Shown: positions 33,768 to 43,770, numbered from the stretch's first letter. The stretch is 64,000 nt of DNA from Catenuloplanes atrovinosus (GCF_031458235.1 NZ_JAVDYB010000001.1:3989001-4053000), one strand, 5' to 3'. The notes: a model not told the origin generated them from the sequence alone. Numbers and translations: made by a program.

Positions 33768-34907
33768 ATGTTGTCCGATGTGTCTCCCAGCTCGCAGGTC
33801 GCGATGGCGGACCCGGCCGTGCCGACGGTCGGGGTCGAGGAGGAGTTCCTGCTGCTCGATCCGGTGACCGGGGAGAACGTGCCGGTGGCGGAGCAGGTCC
33901 GGGCCGATCTGCCGGAGGGGGTGCGCGAGCACAGCAGGCCCGAGTTCCGGCGCAGCATGGTGGAGATGGTCAGCCCGGTGTGCCGGAGCCTGGCGGAGCT
34001 GTCGTACCACCTGCGGCGCCACCGCCGGGCGGCCGCGCTGGCCGCGCGCGGCGTGGGCGCCCGGCTGACCGCGATCGGCGCCACCCCGATGCGCGAGCCC
34101 GACCTCTCGGTCCCGGAGGGTGACCGGTACCGGCTGATGGCGGAGCGGTTCGGCACGATCGCCCGCGAGCCGGGACTGTGCGGCCTGCACGTGCACGTCG
34201 GCGTCCCGGACCGGGAACTGGCCGTGCAGGTCTGCGCGCACCTGCGCGGGTGGATGCCGCTGATCCAGGCGATGACCGCGAACTCCCCGATCTTCAACGG
34301 TGTGGACACCGGCCACGCGAGCTGGCGCGCCGTGCAGATCCAGCGGTGGCCGAGCCTGGGCCCCTCCCCGGTGTTCGGCTCCGCCGCCGAGTACGACGCG
34401 GCCGTGGCCGGCCTGATCGAGTCCGGCGCGATGATCGACAGCGGCATGACGTTCTGGTACGCCCGGCTCTCCGACCGCTACCCCACGGTCGAGATCCGGG
34501 TCGGCGACGTCTGCGCGACCGCACGGGACACCGTGCTGATCGCCGGGCTGCTGCGCGCGCTGGTCGCCACCGTGAGCGAGGACGCGCGGACCGGCGTGCC
34601 GGTGCCGGACGTGGCCGACTGCCTGGTGCACGCGGCGCACTGGCGGGCCGCCCGGGAGGGCCTGGACGGCGAGCTGTTCGACCTGCGCACCGGCCGCGCC
34701 CGCCCGGCCTGGGAGCTGGTCGAGGACCTGCTGACGGCCGTCACCCCGGCCCTGGTCCGGCACGGCGACCTGCACACGGTGCTGGCCTCGCTGGACGGGT
34801 TGCGGCGGTTCGGCACCGGCGCCGCCCGGCAGCGCCGCGTGCTCCAGACGACCGGCAGCGTGCCCGAGACGCTGGGCACGCTGGCCCGGCTGACCGTCAA
34901 CGGATGA
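33768..34907 (+). CDS. YbdK-type carboxylate-amine ligase (glutamate-cysteine ligase 2 family)
   Basis: The 379-residue enzyme starts just before VGVEEEFLLLD, the ATP/Mg binding segment. It also has GLHVHVGVPD, NSPIFNGVDTGHASWR and YPTVEIRVGDVCAT, all typical of the GCS2/YbdK family. These form gamma-glutamyl-type amide bonds; many members have unknown physiological substrates. The stop overlaps the ATG at 34904 and lies 12 bp before the chosen start of an M20 peptidase, which may act on the ligase product. Confidence 0.9.
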   Translation: MLSDVSPSSQVAMADPAVPTVGVEEEFLLLDPVTGENVPVAEQVRADLPEGVREHSRPEFRRSMVEMVSPVCRSLAELSYHLRRHRRAAALAARGVGARLTAIGATPMREPDLSVPEGDRYRLMAERFGTIAREPGLCGLHVHVGVPDRELAVQVCAHLRGWMPLIQAMTANSPIFNGVDTGHASWRAVQIQRWPSLGPSPVFGSAAEYDAAVAGLIESGAMIDSGMTFWYARLSDRYPTVEIRVGDVCATARDTVLIAGLLRALVATVSEDARTGVPVPDVADCLVHAAHWRAAREGLDGELFDLRTGRARPAWELVEDLLTAVTPALVRHGDLHTVLASLDGLRRFGTGAARQRRVLQTTGSVPETLGTLARLTVNG

Positions 34908-34918
34908 GGAGAGACACC

Positions 34919-36289
34919 GTGCGCGAGCACCTGGACACCGACCGGCTGGTCGCGGACCTGGTGGACTGGATCCGGCTGCCCTCGGTGGCCGGCGTCCCGG
35001 ACCGGGCCGGCGACCTGACGCGCTCCGCCCGCTGGCTGGCCGGCGCGCTGCGGGAGACCGGCTTCCCGGACGTGACGGTCGCGGACCCGGGCGGCGCGCC
35101 GGCCGTGATCGCCCGCTGGTGCGCGGCGCCGGGCGCGCCGACCGTGCTGGTCTACAGCCACCACGACGTGCGCGCGGCCGAGGACGAGGAGTGGGAGGAG
35201 ACGCGCCCGTTCGCGCCGGTGCTGCGCGACGGCTTCGTCTACGGCCGGGGCGCCTCGGACGCCAAGGGGCAGGTGGTGGCGCACCTGTGGGGGCTGCGCG
35301 CGCACCTGGCGGCGACCGGGCGGTCCGTACCCGCGGTGAATCTGATCTGGTTCATCGAGGGTGAGGAGGAGACCGGCTCGGCGCACCTGGCCGAACTGCT
35401 CGACGAGCACCGCATCGAGGCCGACCTGGTCGTCTACTCCGACACGCTGCTCTGGCACCGCGACCATCCCGCGATCTGCGTCAGCATGCGCGGCGGGCTC
35501 AACGCCTCGCTCCAGGTGTACGGCCCGCGGCGCGACGTGCACAGCGGCGCGGTCTCCGGCCCGGCACCGAACCCGCTGGTCGCGCTCTCCCGGCTGATCG
35601 CGCGCCTGCACGACGACAAGGGGCGGGTGACGCTGCCCGGCTTCTACGACGCGGTGACCGAGCCGACCGAGCGCACCCGGGCCGCGCTGGCCGCGCTGCC
35701 GTACTCGGACGAGGACTGGCTGGCCCGGTCGGAGACGCGCAGCATCGGCGGCGAGGAGGGCTTCACCGTGCTGGAGCGGCTGTGGGCACGCCCGGTCGTG
35801 GAGGTGCTGACCGCGGCCGCCGGCGATCCGTACGGCCCGGCCCGGGGCGCGGTCCCGGCCGTGGCGAGCGCCAGCATCACGATCCGCACCGTGCCCGAGC
35901 AGACGAGCGCGGAGGTCGCCGAGCAACTGCGCCGCTGGGTGCGGGAGACCATCGACGACGGCGTGGAGTACGAGCTGTCCGTCTCGGAGGAACTGGCGCA
36001 GGAGCCGTACCGGACCCCGGACGACCACCCGGCGGTGGCGCTACTGGACGCGGCCGTGCGCGACGGCTTCGGCGCCGCCGTGGTGGGCCGGATGGGCAAC
36101 GCCGGTGGCGGTCCCGCGGATCTGCTGTCCCGGGCGACCGGCGCGCCGGTGCTGTTCTTCGGCACCGGGCTGCCGGAGGACCGCTGGCACGACAGCGACG
36201 AGCGCGTCTCGGTGGACGTGCTGGTGGCCGGCGCCGCCACGCTGGCGTCGCTGTGGGGCCGCCTGGCCGAGGCTCAGTGGTCGCGGTAG
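34919..36289 (+). CDS. M20-family metallodipeptidase
   Basis: GTG at 34919 follows GAGGAG; an ATG at 34904 overlapping the ligase stop is possible. The 456-residue enzyme has zinc ligands in [14 protein letters not shown] and catalytic EGEEETGS, with a dimerisation domain (about 185-340) and a C-terminal zinc His in the DRWHDSDE region. Family members cleave dipeptides and acyl-amino acids. The last 16 bp overlap the convergent ctaD gene. Confidence 0.92.
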   Translation: MREHLDTDRLVADLVDWIRLPSVAGVPDRAGDLTRSARWLAGALRETGFPDVTVADPGGAPAVIARWCAAPGAPTVLVYSHHDVRAAEDEEWEETRPFAPVLRDGFVYGRGASDAKGQVVAHLWGLRAHLAATGRSVPAVNLIWFIEGEEETGSAHLAELLDEHRIEADLVVYSDTLLWHRDHPAICVSMRGGLNASLQVYGPRRDVHSGAVSGPAPNPLVALSRLIARLHDDKGRVTLPGFYDAVTEPTERTRAALAALPYSDEDWLARSETRSIGGEEGFTVLERLWARPVVEVLTAAAGDPYGPARGAVPAVASASITIRTVPEQTSAEVAEQLRRWVRETIDDGVEYELSVSEELAQEPYRTPDDHPAVALLDAAVRDGFGAAVVGRMGNAGGGPADLLSRATGAPVLFFGTGLPEDRWHDSDERVSVDVLVAGAATLASLWGRLAEAQWSR

Positions 36290-38010
36290 GACGCGCCGCC
36301 GTGTGACTCCGGGGAGGCCGGCTTCGCGCCGCCCTCCGGCGGGCCCGCGACCGACTGCTGACCGGCCGCCAGCTCCGGGAACTTCGCGTCGAACGCCGGC
36401 CGCTCCGAGCGGATGCGCGGCATGCGGTCGAAGTTGCGCAGCGGCGGCGGGCTGGAGGTGGCCCACTCCAGGCTGTTCCCGTGCCCCCACGGGTCGTCCA
36501 CGGTGACCAGCCGGCCCGCCTTGTAGGAGTGCCACACGTTCCACAGGAACGGCAGCGTGGACAGGCCGAGCACGAACGAGCCGACCGTGGAGAACGTGTT
36601 CAGCGCCGTGAAGCCGTCCTGCTCCAGGTAGTCCGCGTACCGCCGGGGCATGCCCTCCGAGCCCAGCCAGTGGTGCACCAGGAAGGTGGCGTGGAAGCCG
36701 AGGAAGGTCAGCCAGAAGTGGAGCTTGCCGAGGCGCTCGTCCAGCATCCGGCCGAACATCTTCGGGAACCAGAAGTAGATGCCGGCGAAGACCGCGAACA
36801 CGATCGTGCCGAACAGCACGTAGTGGAAGTGCGCCACCACGAAGTACGTGTCGTGGGTGTGGAAGTCGACCGGCGGGCTCGCCAGCAGCACGCCGGACAG
36901 CCCGCCGAACAGGAACGTGACCAGGAACCCGATCGAGAACAGCATCGGTGACTCGAACGTGAGCTGCCCGCGCCACATCGTGCCGATCCAGGAGAAGAAC
37001 TTCAGCCCGGTCGGTACGGCGATCAGGTAACTGAGGAAGCTGAAGAACGGCAGCAGCACCTGCCCGGTGGCGAACATGTGGTGCGCCCACACGCTCATCG
37101 ACAGCGCCGCGATCACCAGGGTGGCACCGACCAGCGGCTTGTAGCCGAAGACCGGCTTGCGGCTGAAGACCGGGATGACCTCCGTGATGATCCCGAAGAA
37201 CGGCAGCGCGATGATGTACACCTCGGGGTGACCGAAGAACCAGAAGAGGTGCTGCCACAGCATCGGACCGTTGGTCGCCGGGTCGTAGACGTGCGCGCCG
37301 AGCGTGCGGTCCGCGGCCAGCGCCAGCAGCGCCGCCGCCAGGAACGGGAACACCAGCACCACCAGCAGGCTGGTGATCAGGATGTTCCACGTGAAGATCG
37401 GCATGCGGAACATGGTCATGCCGGGCGCGCGCAGCGTCAGGATCGTGGTGATCATGTTGACGCCGCCGAGGATGGTGCCGAGGCCGGACAGCACCAGCCC
37501 GGTGATCCACAGGTTGGCGCCGAGGCCCGGCGAGTGCGTGCCGTCGGACAGCGGCGTGTACCCGGTCCAGCCGAAGTCGGCCGCGCCGCCCGGCGTGATG
37601 AACCCGCCCATCACGATGATGCCGCCGAAGAGGTACAGCCAGTACGCGAACGAGTTCAGCCGCGGGAACGCCACGTCCGGCGCGCCGATCTGGATCGGCA
37701 CCACGTAGTTGGCGAACGCGAACACCACCGGCGTGGCGAAGAACAGCAGCATGATCGTGCCGTGCATGGTGAACAGCTGGTTGTACTGCTCCGGCGACAG
37801 GATCTGCAGGCCCGGCCGCGCCAGCTCGGCCCGCATGATCAGCGCCATCAGCCCGCCGGCCATGAAGAACACGAACGACGTGACCAGGTACATGATCCCG
37901 ATCTGCTTCGCGTCCGTGGTGCTGAGCAGCTTGGCCAGCGCGGAGCCGCGAACCGCCTTGCGCACCGGCGCCTGACGGGTCTGGATGGGCCTCGGGACGA
38001 GGGTCGTCAT
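36274..38010 (-). CDS. ctaD: cytochrome c oxidase subunit I
   Basis: Start 38010 has GGAG upstream. The 578-residue protein has 12 TM helices and the heme-copper residues: His in [10 protein letters not shown], CuB His and cross-linked Tyr in FGHPEVYI, CuB His pair in WAHHMF, and heme ligands in [11 protein letters not shown]. It is the aa3-oxidase catalytic subunit reducing O2. No other oxidase subunit genes are nearby, so it is a stand-alone copy, as is common in actinomycetes. It is divergent from an HxlR regulator. Confidence 0.95.
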   Translation of the reverse strand: MTTLVPRPIQTRQAPVRKAVRGSALAKLLSTTDAKQIGIMYLVTSFVFFMAGGLMALIMRAELARPGLQILSPEQYNQLFTMHGTIMLLFFATPVVFAFANYVVPIQIGAPDVAFPRLNSFAYWLYLFGGIIVMGGFITPGGAADFGWTGYTPLSDGTHSPGLGANLWITGLVLSGLGTILGGVNMITTILTLRAPGMTMFRMPIFTWNILITSLLVVLVFPFLAAALLALAADRTLGAHVYDPATNGPMLWQHLFWFFGHPEVYIIALPFFGIITEVIPVFSRKPVFGYKPLVGATLVIAALSMSVWAHHMFATGQVLLPFFSFLSYLIAVPTGLKFFSWIGTMWRGQLTFESPMLFSIGFLVTFLFGGLSGVLLASPPVDFHTHDTYFVVAHFHYVLFGTIVFAVFAGIYFWFPKMFGRMLDERLGKLHFWLTFLGFHATFLVHHWLGSEGMPRRYADYLEQDGFTALNTFSTVGSFVLGLSTLPFLWNVWHSYKAGRLVTVDDPWGHGNSLEWATSSPPPLRNFDRMPRIRSERPAFDAKFPELAAGQQSVAGPPEGGAKPASPESHGGASYRDH

Positions 38011-38123
38011 GCGATCACTCCAATGCTCGCCGGCGCGGCCCCGCGTGCCCAGCATCGACCGCGATAAACGGCCCTGTCCAGCGGTCACTTGCGGTGATCG
38101 GGTAGCTGTTGGAGAGTATCCAG

Positions 38124-38507
38124 GTGGGAACGCGTGACGAGATAGCGGCGCTGCCGCCGGAGTCCGACCTGACCCGCGCCGACTCGCTCGCCCGGGAGAT
38201 CTTCTCCGACGTGGCGAACAAGTGGGCGCTGCTGATCATCGAGTTCCTGGGCATTCGCACCATGCGCTTCGGCGAGCTGCGTGACGCCGTCGGCGGCATC
38301 AGCCACAAGATGCTCACCCAGAACCTGCGCACGCTGGAACGCAACGGCCTGGTCACCCGCACGGTGCACCCCACCATCCCGCCACGCGTGGACTACTCGC
38401 TCACCGAGGCCGGCGACGCGCTCCGCGCGGTGGTCGACGGCATGTGCGACTGGACCCAGCGCTACCTGGGCCACATCGAGTCCTCGCGCTCGCGCTACGA
38501 CTCCTGA
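38124..38507 (+). CDS. HxlR-family transcriptional regulator
   Basis: GTG at 38124 with GGAG 9 bases upstream is preferred over TTG at 38109. The 127-residue winged-helix protein has the HxlR signature: [36 protein letters not shown] and [15 protein letters not shown]. The usual N-terminal Cys of redox-sensing members is absent. The 113-bp gap to divergent ctaD makes ctaD a possible target; the lasso cluster downstream is another. Confidence 0.9.
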   Translation: MGTRDEIAALPPESDLTRADSLAREIFSDVANKWALLIIEFLGIRTMRFGELRDAVGGISHKMLTQNLRTLERNGLVTRTVHPTIPPRVDYSLTEAGDALRAVVDGMCDWTQRYLGHIESSRSRYDS

Positions 38508-38829
38508 GCCGCGCGGAATTTCCACGGCTGCATCACGGCATTTAACGGGCCTGAACTCACCCGTTAGGGAACCGCTTCGGCGAATCTCTTGAACCCTTCC
38601 AAGAAACCGTTCCGTGCATATTCCATGCCGCCCCACCATGGCATGAAGACGGCGTGAACCCATTGCCCGAACCCTTGCCCCATGGCTAACGTTCTCGCGT
38701 CGGAAGCGGTGGCACCGCACGATTCCGACGCCTCGGAGTCACCGGCACGAGCGGTGGCACCGAATGTACCGGCATCGGCCGATGCGAATTCCTCATTCAC
38801 GGCGAAAGCCATTATCGAAAGGTGCAAAC
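38508..38829 (+). other. upstream region of the lasso-peptide cluster
   Basis: There are 322 bp without a supported gene. A TAACGGG/CCCGTTA stem-loop (38543-38566) probably ends the HxlR transcript. The stretch from about 38570 has lower GC than its surroundings, as expected of a promoter region, and GCGGTGGCACCG occurs twice near 38707 and 38753. I could not call a promoter with confidence. GAAAGG at the end is the precursor ribosome binding site. Confidence 0.6.
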
Positions 38830-38940
38830 ATGCCTTCCTACGAGAAGCCCGTGCTGACCCCGCAGGGCGACTTCCGGACCGAGACCGGCATCGGGAACCG
38901 CGGCCCGAAGGACCTGCTGGGCGGCAAGCAGCTCCTCTGA
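38830..38940 (+). CDS. lasso peptide precursor (36 aa)
   Basis: GAAAGG lies 7 bases before the ATG. Leader residues 1-20 (MPSYEKPVLTPQGDFRTETG) match the actinobacterial pattern YxxPxLxxxGxFxxxT, which the RRE protein recognises, with Thr19 at the conserved -2 position. The core is then IGNRGPKDLLGGKQLL, with Asp8 placed to form an isopeptide ring with the Ile1 amine; a 7-residue Gly-first ring (from residue 22) is less likely. The core has no Cys, so it would be a class II lasso peptide, and it is basic (one Arg, two Lys). Ile as first residue is unusual, Gly being commonest. Confidence 0.88.
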   Translation: MPSYEKPVLTPQGDFRTETGIGNRGPKDLLGGKQLL

Positions 38941-39010
38941 TCGGCATGATCCAGCCGGGCGGCGGCCAGCAGGCCGCCGCCCGGCCCCCTGCGGAGGAAG
39001 GACCAGCGTC

Positions 39011-40840
39011 ATGACCCGTTCCACCCGTGTCGCCGGACTGCCGGACTGGTTCCTCGTCCTCCCGGACGACCCGGCCGCCGCCACCGCCGCCGAGCCGGTG
39101 CGGCCCTTCGCCGGCCGGGTGCTCGACCATCCCGGCGGGCGTCCCTGGCTGCTCGGGCGCTGGACCGGTGAGCGGCTGACCACCGGCACGGCCGGCGACG
39201 TCACCGTGGCGGTCTCCGGCACCCACCTGGTCTCCCCGGAGGCGGCGGGCGCGGCGGCCGAGCGGGTCCGGGCCACCGGGCGCGTCGACGGCGACGTGAT
39301 CGGCGCGCCGGGCAGCTACCACGTCATCGTGCGCACGCCGGCCGGAACGTACCTGCGCGCCGGCGCCACCGAGGTGCGGCGCGTCTTCGTCGCCCGGACC
39401 GGTCCGGCGCCGCTCGCCGGTGACCGCGCCGACGTGCTCGCCGCGCTGCGTGGCGCCGCGCTCGACCCGGTCCGGCTGGCACTGCACCTGCTCGACCCGC
39501 AGACGCTGCACCCGCTGGCCGGCACCCCGGTGTGGGGCGGGATCGACGCGGTCCCGGGCGGCTCCTGGGCGGCGCTCGACCGGACCGGCCGGGTGTCGTT
39601 GCGCCGCTGGTGGACGCCGCCGGAGCCGGTCACCCCGATGGCCGAGGCCGCGCCCGCCCTGCGGGACGCGCTGATCGACGCGGTGCGGGTGCGCACCGCC
39701 GGGCGCCCGCTGGTCACCGCCGACCTCGGCGGGCTCGACTCCACCGCGGTGTGCAGCGTCGCCGCGCGGCACGGCGGCACCGCGGTCGCGGCGTACACGG
39801 TGGACGTCCACGACCCGCTCGGCGACGACGTCCGCTGGGCCGAGGCCACGGTCGCGGCGCTCGGCATCGAGCACCGGCTGGTGCCGGCCGAGGACATGCC
39901 GATGACGTACGACGGCCTCACCGGCCCGGCCGAGAGCTGGGACGAGCCCTGCCTGACCACGGTGGACCGCAACCGCTGGAAGACGCTGATGCGGCTGGCC
40001 GTGGAGCGCGGGTCCACGGTGCACCTGACCGGGATCGGCGGCGACGAACTGCTCTACGGCACCACCGCGCACCTGCACGGGCTGCTGCGCCGGCGGCCGC
40101 GGACCGCCTGGCGCGCGGTGCGCGGGTTCGCGGCCAAGTACCGCTGGCCCCGCGACCGGACACTGCGCCAGCTCGCCGGCCGCGGGCCGTACCAGGCCTG
40201 GCTGCGCCGGGTCGCGGACGAGCTGACCGCGCCGCCGCCCCCGCTGCGCGAGCCGATGCTCGACTGGGGCAGCCCGCCGCGACTGCCGCCGTGGACCACA
40301 CCGGAGGCGGTGGCGGCCGTCCGCGGGCTGATCCGGGCGGAGGCCGCCGGCGTGACTGCGCTGGCACCGGGTCGCGGGCCGCACCGCGAGCTGGAGGCGA
40401 TCCGGTCGCTGTCCCGCACCACCCGGCAGCTCCGGCAGATGGCCGCGCCGCTCGGCCTCGACTACGCGGCGCCGTACTACGACGACCGGGTGGTGACGGC
40501 CGCGTTGCGGACCGACCCCGCGGACCGGATCACGCCGTGGCGGTACAAGCCGCTGATCGTCGAGGCCATGCGCGGCGTCGTGCCGGAGGTCAGCCGCGAG
40601 CGCGCCACCAAGGCGAACGCGATGGTCGAGGAGGAGACCGGCCTGCGGCGGCACCGCGACGACCTGCTGGCGCTCTGCGACGACTCCCGGCTGGCCGGGC
40701 TCGGCCTGATCGACGCGGCCGCGTTCCGCGCGGCCTGTGCCCGCCCGCCCGACGCCGGCCTGCAATGCGGCGTGCTGCACCAGACGCTCGCCTGCGAGGT
40801 GTGGCTGCGCTCGCTCGAACAATCCACCGTTCCGGCCTGA
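39011..40840 (+). CDS. lasso peptide cyclase (asparagine synthetase-like, C protein)
   Basis: GGAGGAAGGA precedes the ATG. The 609-residue protein has a glutaminase-like N-terminal domain lacking the catalytic N-terminal Cys, and an asparagine-synthetase domain with the ATP pyrophosphatase loop LVTADLGGLDSTAV and TGIGGDELLYG. Lasso cyclases adenylate the ring Asp/Glu side chain and close the macrolactam with the core N-terminus. It lies 70 bp after the precursor and 12 bp before the RRE gene. Confidence 0.93.
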   Translation: MTRSTRVAGLPDWFLVLPDDPAAATAAEPVRPFAGRVLDHPGGRPWLLGRWTGERLTTGTAGDVTVAVSGTHLVSPEAAGAAAERVRATGRVDGDVIGAPGSYHVIVRTPAGTYLRAGATEVRRVFVARTGPAPLAGDRADVLAALRGAALDPVRLALHLLDPQTLHPLAGTPVWGGIDAVPGGSWAALDRTGRVSLRRWWTPPEPVTPMAEAAPALRDALIDAVRVRTAGRPLVTADLGGLDSTAVCSVAARHGGTAVAAYTVDVHDPLGDDVRWAEATVAALGIEHRLVPAEDMPMTYDGLTGPAESWDEPCLTTVDRNRWKTLMRLAVERGSTVHLTGIGGDELLYGTTAHLHGLLRRRPRTAWRAVRGFAAKYRWPRDRTLRQLAGRGPYQAWLRRVADELTAPPPPLREPMLDWGSPPRLPPWTTPEAVAAVRGLIRAEAAGVTALAPGRGPHRELEAIRSLSRTTRQLRQMAAPLGLDYAAPYYDDRVVTAALRTDPADRITPWRYKPLIVEAMRGVVPEVSRERATKANAMVEEETGLRRHRDDLLALCDDSRLAGLGLIDAAAFRAACARPPDAGLQCGVLHQTLACEVWLRSLEQSTVPA

Positions 40841-40852
40841 GGAGGACCCCGG

Positions 40853-41110
40853 ATGACCACCACGCTGCGATCCGGCGTGCTGATGACCGACACCGAGTAC
40901 GGCGTCGTGCTGCTCGACGAGCGCACCGGCGCGTACTACACGCTCAACCCGACCGCCGCGCTGGTCGTGCGCACGCTCGACGAGGGCGGCGACGAGGCGG
41001 CCGCGGCCGCGGCGCTGGTCACCCGGTTCGGCGTGGACCGGCGGACCGCGAGCGAGGACGTCGCCGAGCTGGTCGGCTCGCTCCGCACGGCCGGGCTGCT
41101 GCGCCGATGA
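40853..41110 (+). CDS. PqqD-like RiPP recognition element (B1)
   Basis: The 85-residue protein has the PqqD/RRE winged-helix pattern: YGVVLLDERTGAYYTLNPTA, an Ala-rich helix, and FGVDRRTASEDVAELVGSLR. It should bind the precursor leader and present it to the protease and cyclase. It overlaps the protease gene by ATGA, in the split B1-B2 form normal for actinobacteria. Confidence 0.93.
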   Translation: MTTTLRSGVLMTDTEYGVVLLDERTGAYYTLNPTAALVVRTLDEGGDEAAAAAALVTRFGVDRRTASEDVAELVGSLRTAGLLRR

Positions 41111-41523
41111 GCCTGCCGGAGACCATCGCGTACAACCCGGGCGCACTGCCCTTCACCACGCGCTGGACCGCGCGCGCGGCCGTGACCGCCGCCCGCGTGC
41201 TGGCCCGCCGCCGCCCGGACCGGGTCCGGCGGGTGATGCAGCGGCTGTGCCGCGGCGCGCGCCCGGCCGGCACCGCGCAGGTGCTGGCCGCGCACCGGGC
41301 GGTGACCGCGGCGAGCCTGGTCTGCGCCGGCCGGGAGGGCTGTCTGCCCCGGTCGATCGCGATCGCGCTGCTGTGCCGCCTGCGCGGCACCTGGCCGACC
41401 TGGTGCGTGGGCGTGCGGCGGATGCCGCCGTTCGCCGCGCACGCCTGGGTGCAGGTGGACGGCGAACCGGTCGGCGAGGACTTCCCCGCCGACTACTTCC
41501 GGCTGTTCTACACGGTCGGCTAG
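41107..41523 (+). CDS. lasso leader peptidase (transglutaminase-like, B2)
   Basis: The 138-residue protein starts MSLPETIAYNPGALPF. The Cys protease site is EGCLPRSIA, with His in FAAHAWVQV and Asp in the following VDGEPVGE, the Cys-His-Asp triad of lasso B2 enzymes. It should cut after Gly20 of the precursor, together with B1. The start overlaps the B1 stop and the exporter begins 7 bp later. Confidence 0.93.
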   Translation: MSLPETIAYNPGALPFTTRWTARAAVTAARVLARRRPDRVRRVMQRLCRGARPAGTAQVLAAHRAVTAASLVCAGREGCLPRSIAIALLCRLRGTWPTWCVGVRRMPPFAAHAWVQVDGEPVGEDFPADYFRLFYTVG

Positions 41524-41530
41524 CGCGACC

Positions 41531-43267
41531 ATGCGCCCCGACCTGTCCGGCTGGCGTGACGTGTGGCGGCTGACCGCGGGGCACCGGCGCGCGATCACCG
41601 CGGCGGCCGTGCTCAGCCTCGCCGGGTCCGCGCTGGCGCTGGCGCAGCCGATCCTGGCGCGCGACGCGGTCGACACGGCCGCGGCCGGGACCGTGCCGTG
41701 GCCGGTGCTCGGCACGCTGGTGCTGCTCTTCGCGGTCCAGGCCGCGACGATGGCACTCGGCCGCTACGTGCAGGCGCACACCGGCGAGACGATGATGGTG
41801 CGGCTGCGCCGCCGGATCATCGACCACCTGCTCCGGGTACGCATCCCGGAGCTGGACCGGCACCGGACCGGCGACCTGATCGCGCGCGCCGGCGGCGACA
41901 CCGCGGTGGTTCGCACGCTGATCGCGCAGAGCCTCGGCTCCGGCATCGCGGGCGTGGCCGGGCTGGCCGGCACCGTGGCGCTGCTGGGCTGGCTGGACCC
42001 GTGGCTGCTGGGCGCGGTGACGGCGATGTTCGGCGTCGCGGTGGCGGCGCTGCTGGCGATCGTGCGGCGGCTGCGCGTGGCGTCCCGCGGCGCGCAGGCC
42101 GCGGAGGGCGCGCTGGTGGCGGACCTGGAGCGGGCGCTCGGCGCGATCCGCACGGTGCGGGCCGGCCGCGCCGAGGCGTACGAGAGCGCGCGCGCCGTCG
42201 CGGTGGCGCGCCGGGCCCGGGACGCGAACCTGCGGATGGCCCGGCTGGCCGCGGTCAGCGGGCCCGCGAACGACCTGGCGGTCAGCGGCGCGTTCCTGGT
42301 GGTGCTGCTGGTCGGCGCCACCCGGGTCGCGGCCGGCGAGACCAGCCTCGGGCAGTTGGTGGCGTTCACGCTGGCGATGACGTACCTGGCCGCGCCGATC
42401 GGTGAGATCTTCCTGGCGGTCACCGCGATCCAGCAGGGATCCGGCGCGCTGCACCGGATCAACGAGGTGCTCGCGCTGCCCCGGGAGACCGACCCGGCGG
42501 AGTCCCCGCCGCACGTCCCGGCCGGGCCGGTGCTGCGACTCCGCGACGTGTGGTTCGGCTACCACCCGGACCGGCCGGTGCTGCGCGGGATCGACCTGGT
42601 GGTCCCGGCGCGCGGGCACCTCGCGCTGGTCGGGCCGTCCGGCGCCGGCAAGTCCACACTGTTCGCGCTGGTCGAGCGCTTCTACGACCCGGATCGCGGC
42701 ACCATCCTGCTGCACGGGCAGGACGTGCGATCCATGCCGTACGGCCGGCTGCGCGCCACCGTGGGCCTGGTCGAGCAGGACTGCCCGCTGCTGCACGGCA
42801 CGCTGCGGGAGAACCTGCTCTACGGCGGCGGGCCGGCCGACGACGACGAGGTGCACCGCACGCTCGCGCTGACCAACCTGACCGAGGTCGTCGCCGCGCT
42901 CCCCCGCGGGCTGGACACGGACGTCGGCGAGCACGGCCGGCTGCTCTCCGGCGGGCAGCGCCAGCGCGTCGCGATCGCCCGCTGCCTGCTCGCCCGTCCC
43001 CGGCTCATCCTGCTCGACGAGCCCACGGCGCACCTGGACCCGGACAGCGAGCGCGCGCTGGCCGACACGATCCGGGACGTCTCCCGGGTCTGCGCGCTGA
43101 TCGTGATCGCGCACCGGTTCTCCACCGTGCGCGGCGCGGACCGGATCGTGGTCATCGACGGCGGCACCGTGGCCGCGAGCGGCACGCACGAGGAGTTGCT
43201 CCGGCGCAACGCGTACTACCGCCGCCTGGCGGCCACGGCCGCGCCGGTCGCGACGGCCGGGCGCTGA
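41531..43267 (+). CDS. lasso peptide ABC exporter (D protein)
   Basis: The 578-residue half-transporter has a six-TM domain (about 15-300) and an ATPase domain with Walker A GPSGAGKST, signature LLSGGQRQRVAIA, Walker B LILLDEPTAHLD and switch His in VIAHRFS. It should export the mature lasso peptide and give self-protection. It is the last gene of the cluster; no isopeptidase gene is present. Convergent RidA gene follows after 6 bp. Confidence 0.92.
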   Translation: MRPDLSGWRDVWRLTAGHRRAITAAAVLSLAGSALALAQPILARDAVDTAAAGTVPWPVLGTLVLLFAVQAATMALGRYVQAHTGETMMVRLRRRIIDHLLRVRIPELDRHRTGDLIARAGGDTAVVRTLIAQSLGSGIAGVAGLAGTVALLGWLDPWLLGAVTAMFGVAVAALLAIVRRLRVASRGAQAAEGALVADLERALGAIRTVRAGRAEAYESARAVAVARRARDANLRMARLAAVSGPANDLAVSGAFLVVLLVGATRVAAGETSLGQLVAFTLAMTYLAAPIGEIFLAVTAIQQGSGALHRINEVLALPRETDPAESPPHVPAGPVLRLRDVWFGYHPDRPVLRGIDLVVPARGHLALVGPSGAGKSTLFALVERFYDPDRGTILLHGQDVRSMPYGRLRATVGLVEQDCPLLHGTLRENLLYGGGPADDDEVHRTLALTNLTEVVAALPRGLDTDVGEHGRLLSGGQRQRVAIARCLLARPRLILLDEPTAHLDPDSERALADTIRDVSRVCALIVIAHRFSTVRGADRIVVIDGGTVAASGTHEELLRRNAYYRRLAATAAPVATAGR

Positions 43268-43273
43268 GGCGGG

Positions 43274-43681
43274 TCAGTCCAGCACGGCCGTGGCCTCGAT
43301 CTCCACCAGGTGTTCCGGGACGTCGAGCGCGACGATGCCGAACAGCGAGGCCGGCGGCGTGGCGGTGCTGCCCAGCCGGGTGCGGGCCCGGTCCAGGCCG
43401 TCGAGCAGCTCCGGCATCCGGTCGGGCGTCCAATCGACCACGTGCACGACCAGCTTCACCACGTCGTCGAGCGTGGCGCCGGCGGCGGCCAGCGCGGTGG
43501 CCACGTTCAGGTAGGCGCGCTCGACCTGGCCGGCCAGGTCACCGGGCGCGACCGTGGTGCCGTCGGCGTCCCAGGAGACCTGGCCGGCGACGTGCACCAG
43601 CCGGGAGCCGGTGGCCACGGAGACGTGGTGGTAGACGGGGACCTGGGGCAGCCCGGCGGCGTTGATCATGGTGACGGCCAT
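43274..43681 (-). CDS. RidA-family protein
   Basis: The 135-residue protein starts MAVTMINAAGLPQ after a GGAGAGG site. HVAGQVSWDADG, LAGQVERAYLNVATALAAAG and a final LVEIEATAVLD match the YjgF/YER057c/UK114 fold. Canonical RidA deaminates reactive enamines using an Arg; here the corresponding segment lacks the exact RVCV-type motif, so substrate may differ. It has a putative operator just upstream. Confidence 0.87.
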   Translation of the reverse strand: MAVTMINAAGLPQVPVYHHVSVATGSRLVHVAGQVSWDADGTTVAPGDLAGQVERAYLNVATALAAAGATLDDVVKLVVHVVDWTPDRMPELLDGLDRARTRLGSTATPPASLFGIVALDVPEHLVEIEATAVLD

Positions 43682-43701
43682 CTGGTGGGAACCTCTCCTC
43701 G

Positions 43702-43716
43702 GTAACTGTTGGTTAC
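43702..43716 (-). promoter_or_regulatory. inverted repeat upstream of the RidA gene
   Basis: GTAAC-TGTTG-GTTAC lies 20 bp before the RidA start codon, near an AT-rich stretch. It looks like an operator for an unidentified regulator. Confidence 0.45.
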
Positions 43717-43770
43717 TGAGAAACCGTAAGAGATCGGTCCCGGCCCGCGGAAGAAGGTACTTTTTCCCGC

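Noticed and set aside
38682-39014. 110-codon frame overlapping the lasso precursor
   Set aside because: It runs out of frame through the precursor and into the cyclase start, has no ribosome binding site and no family; the precursor frame has full motif support.
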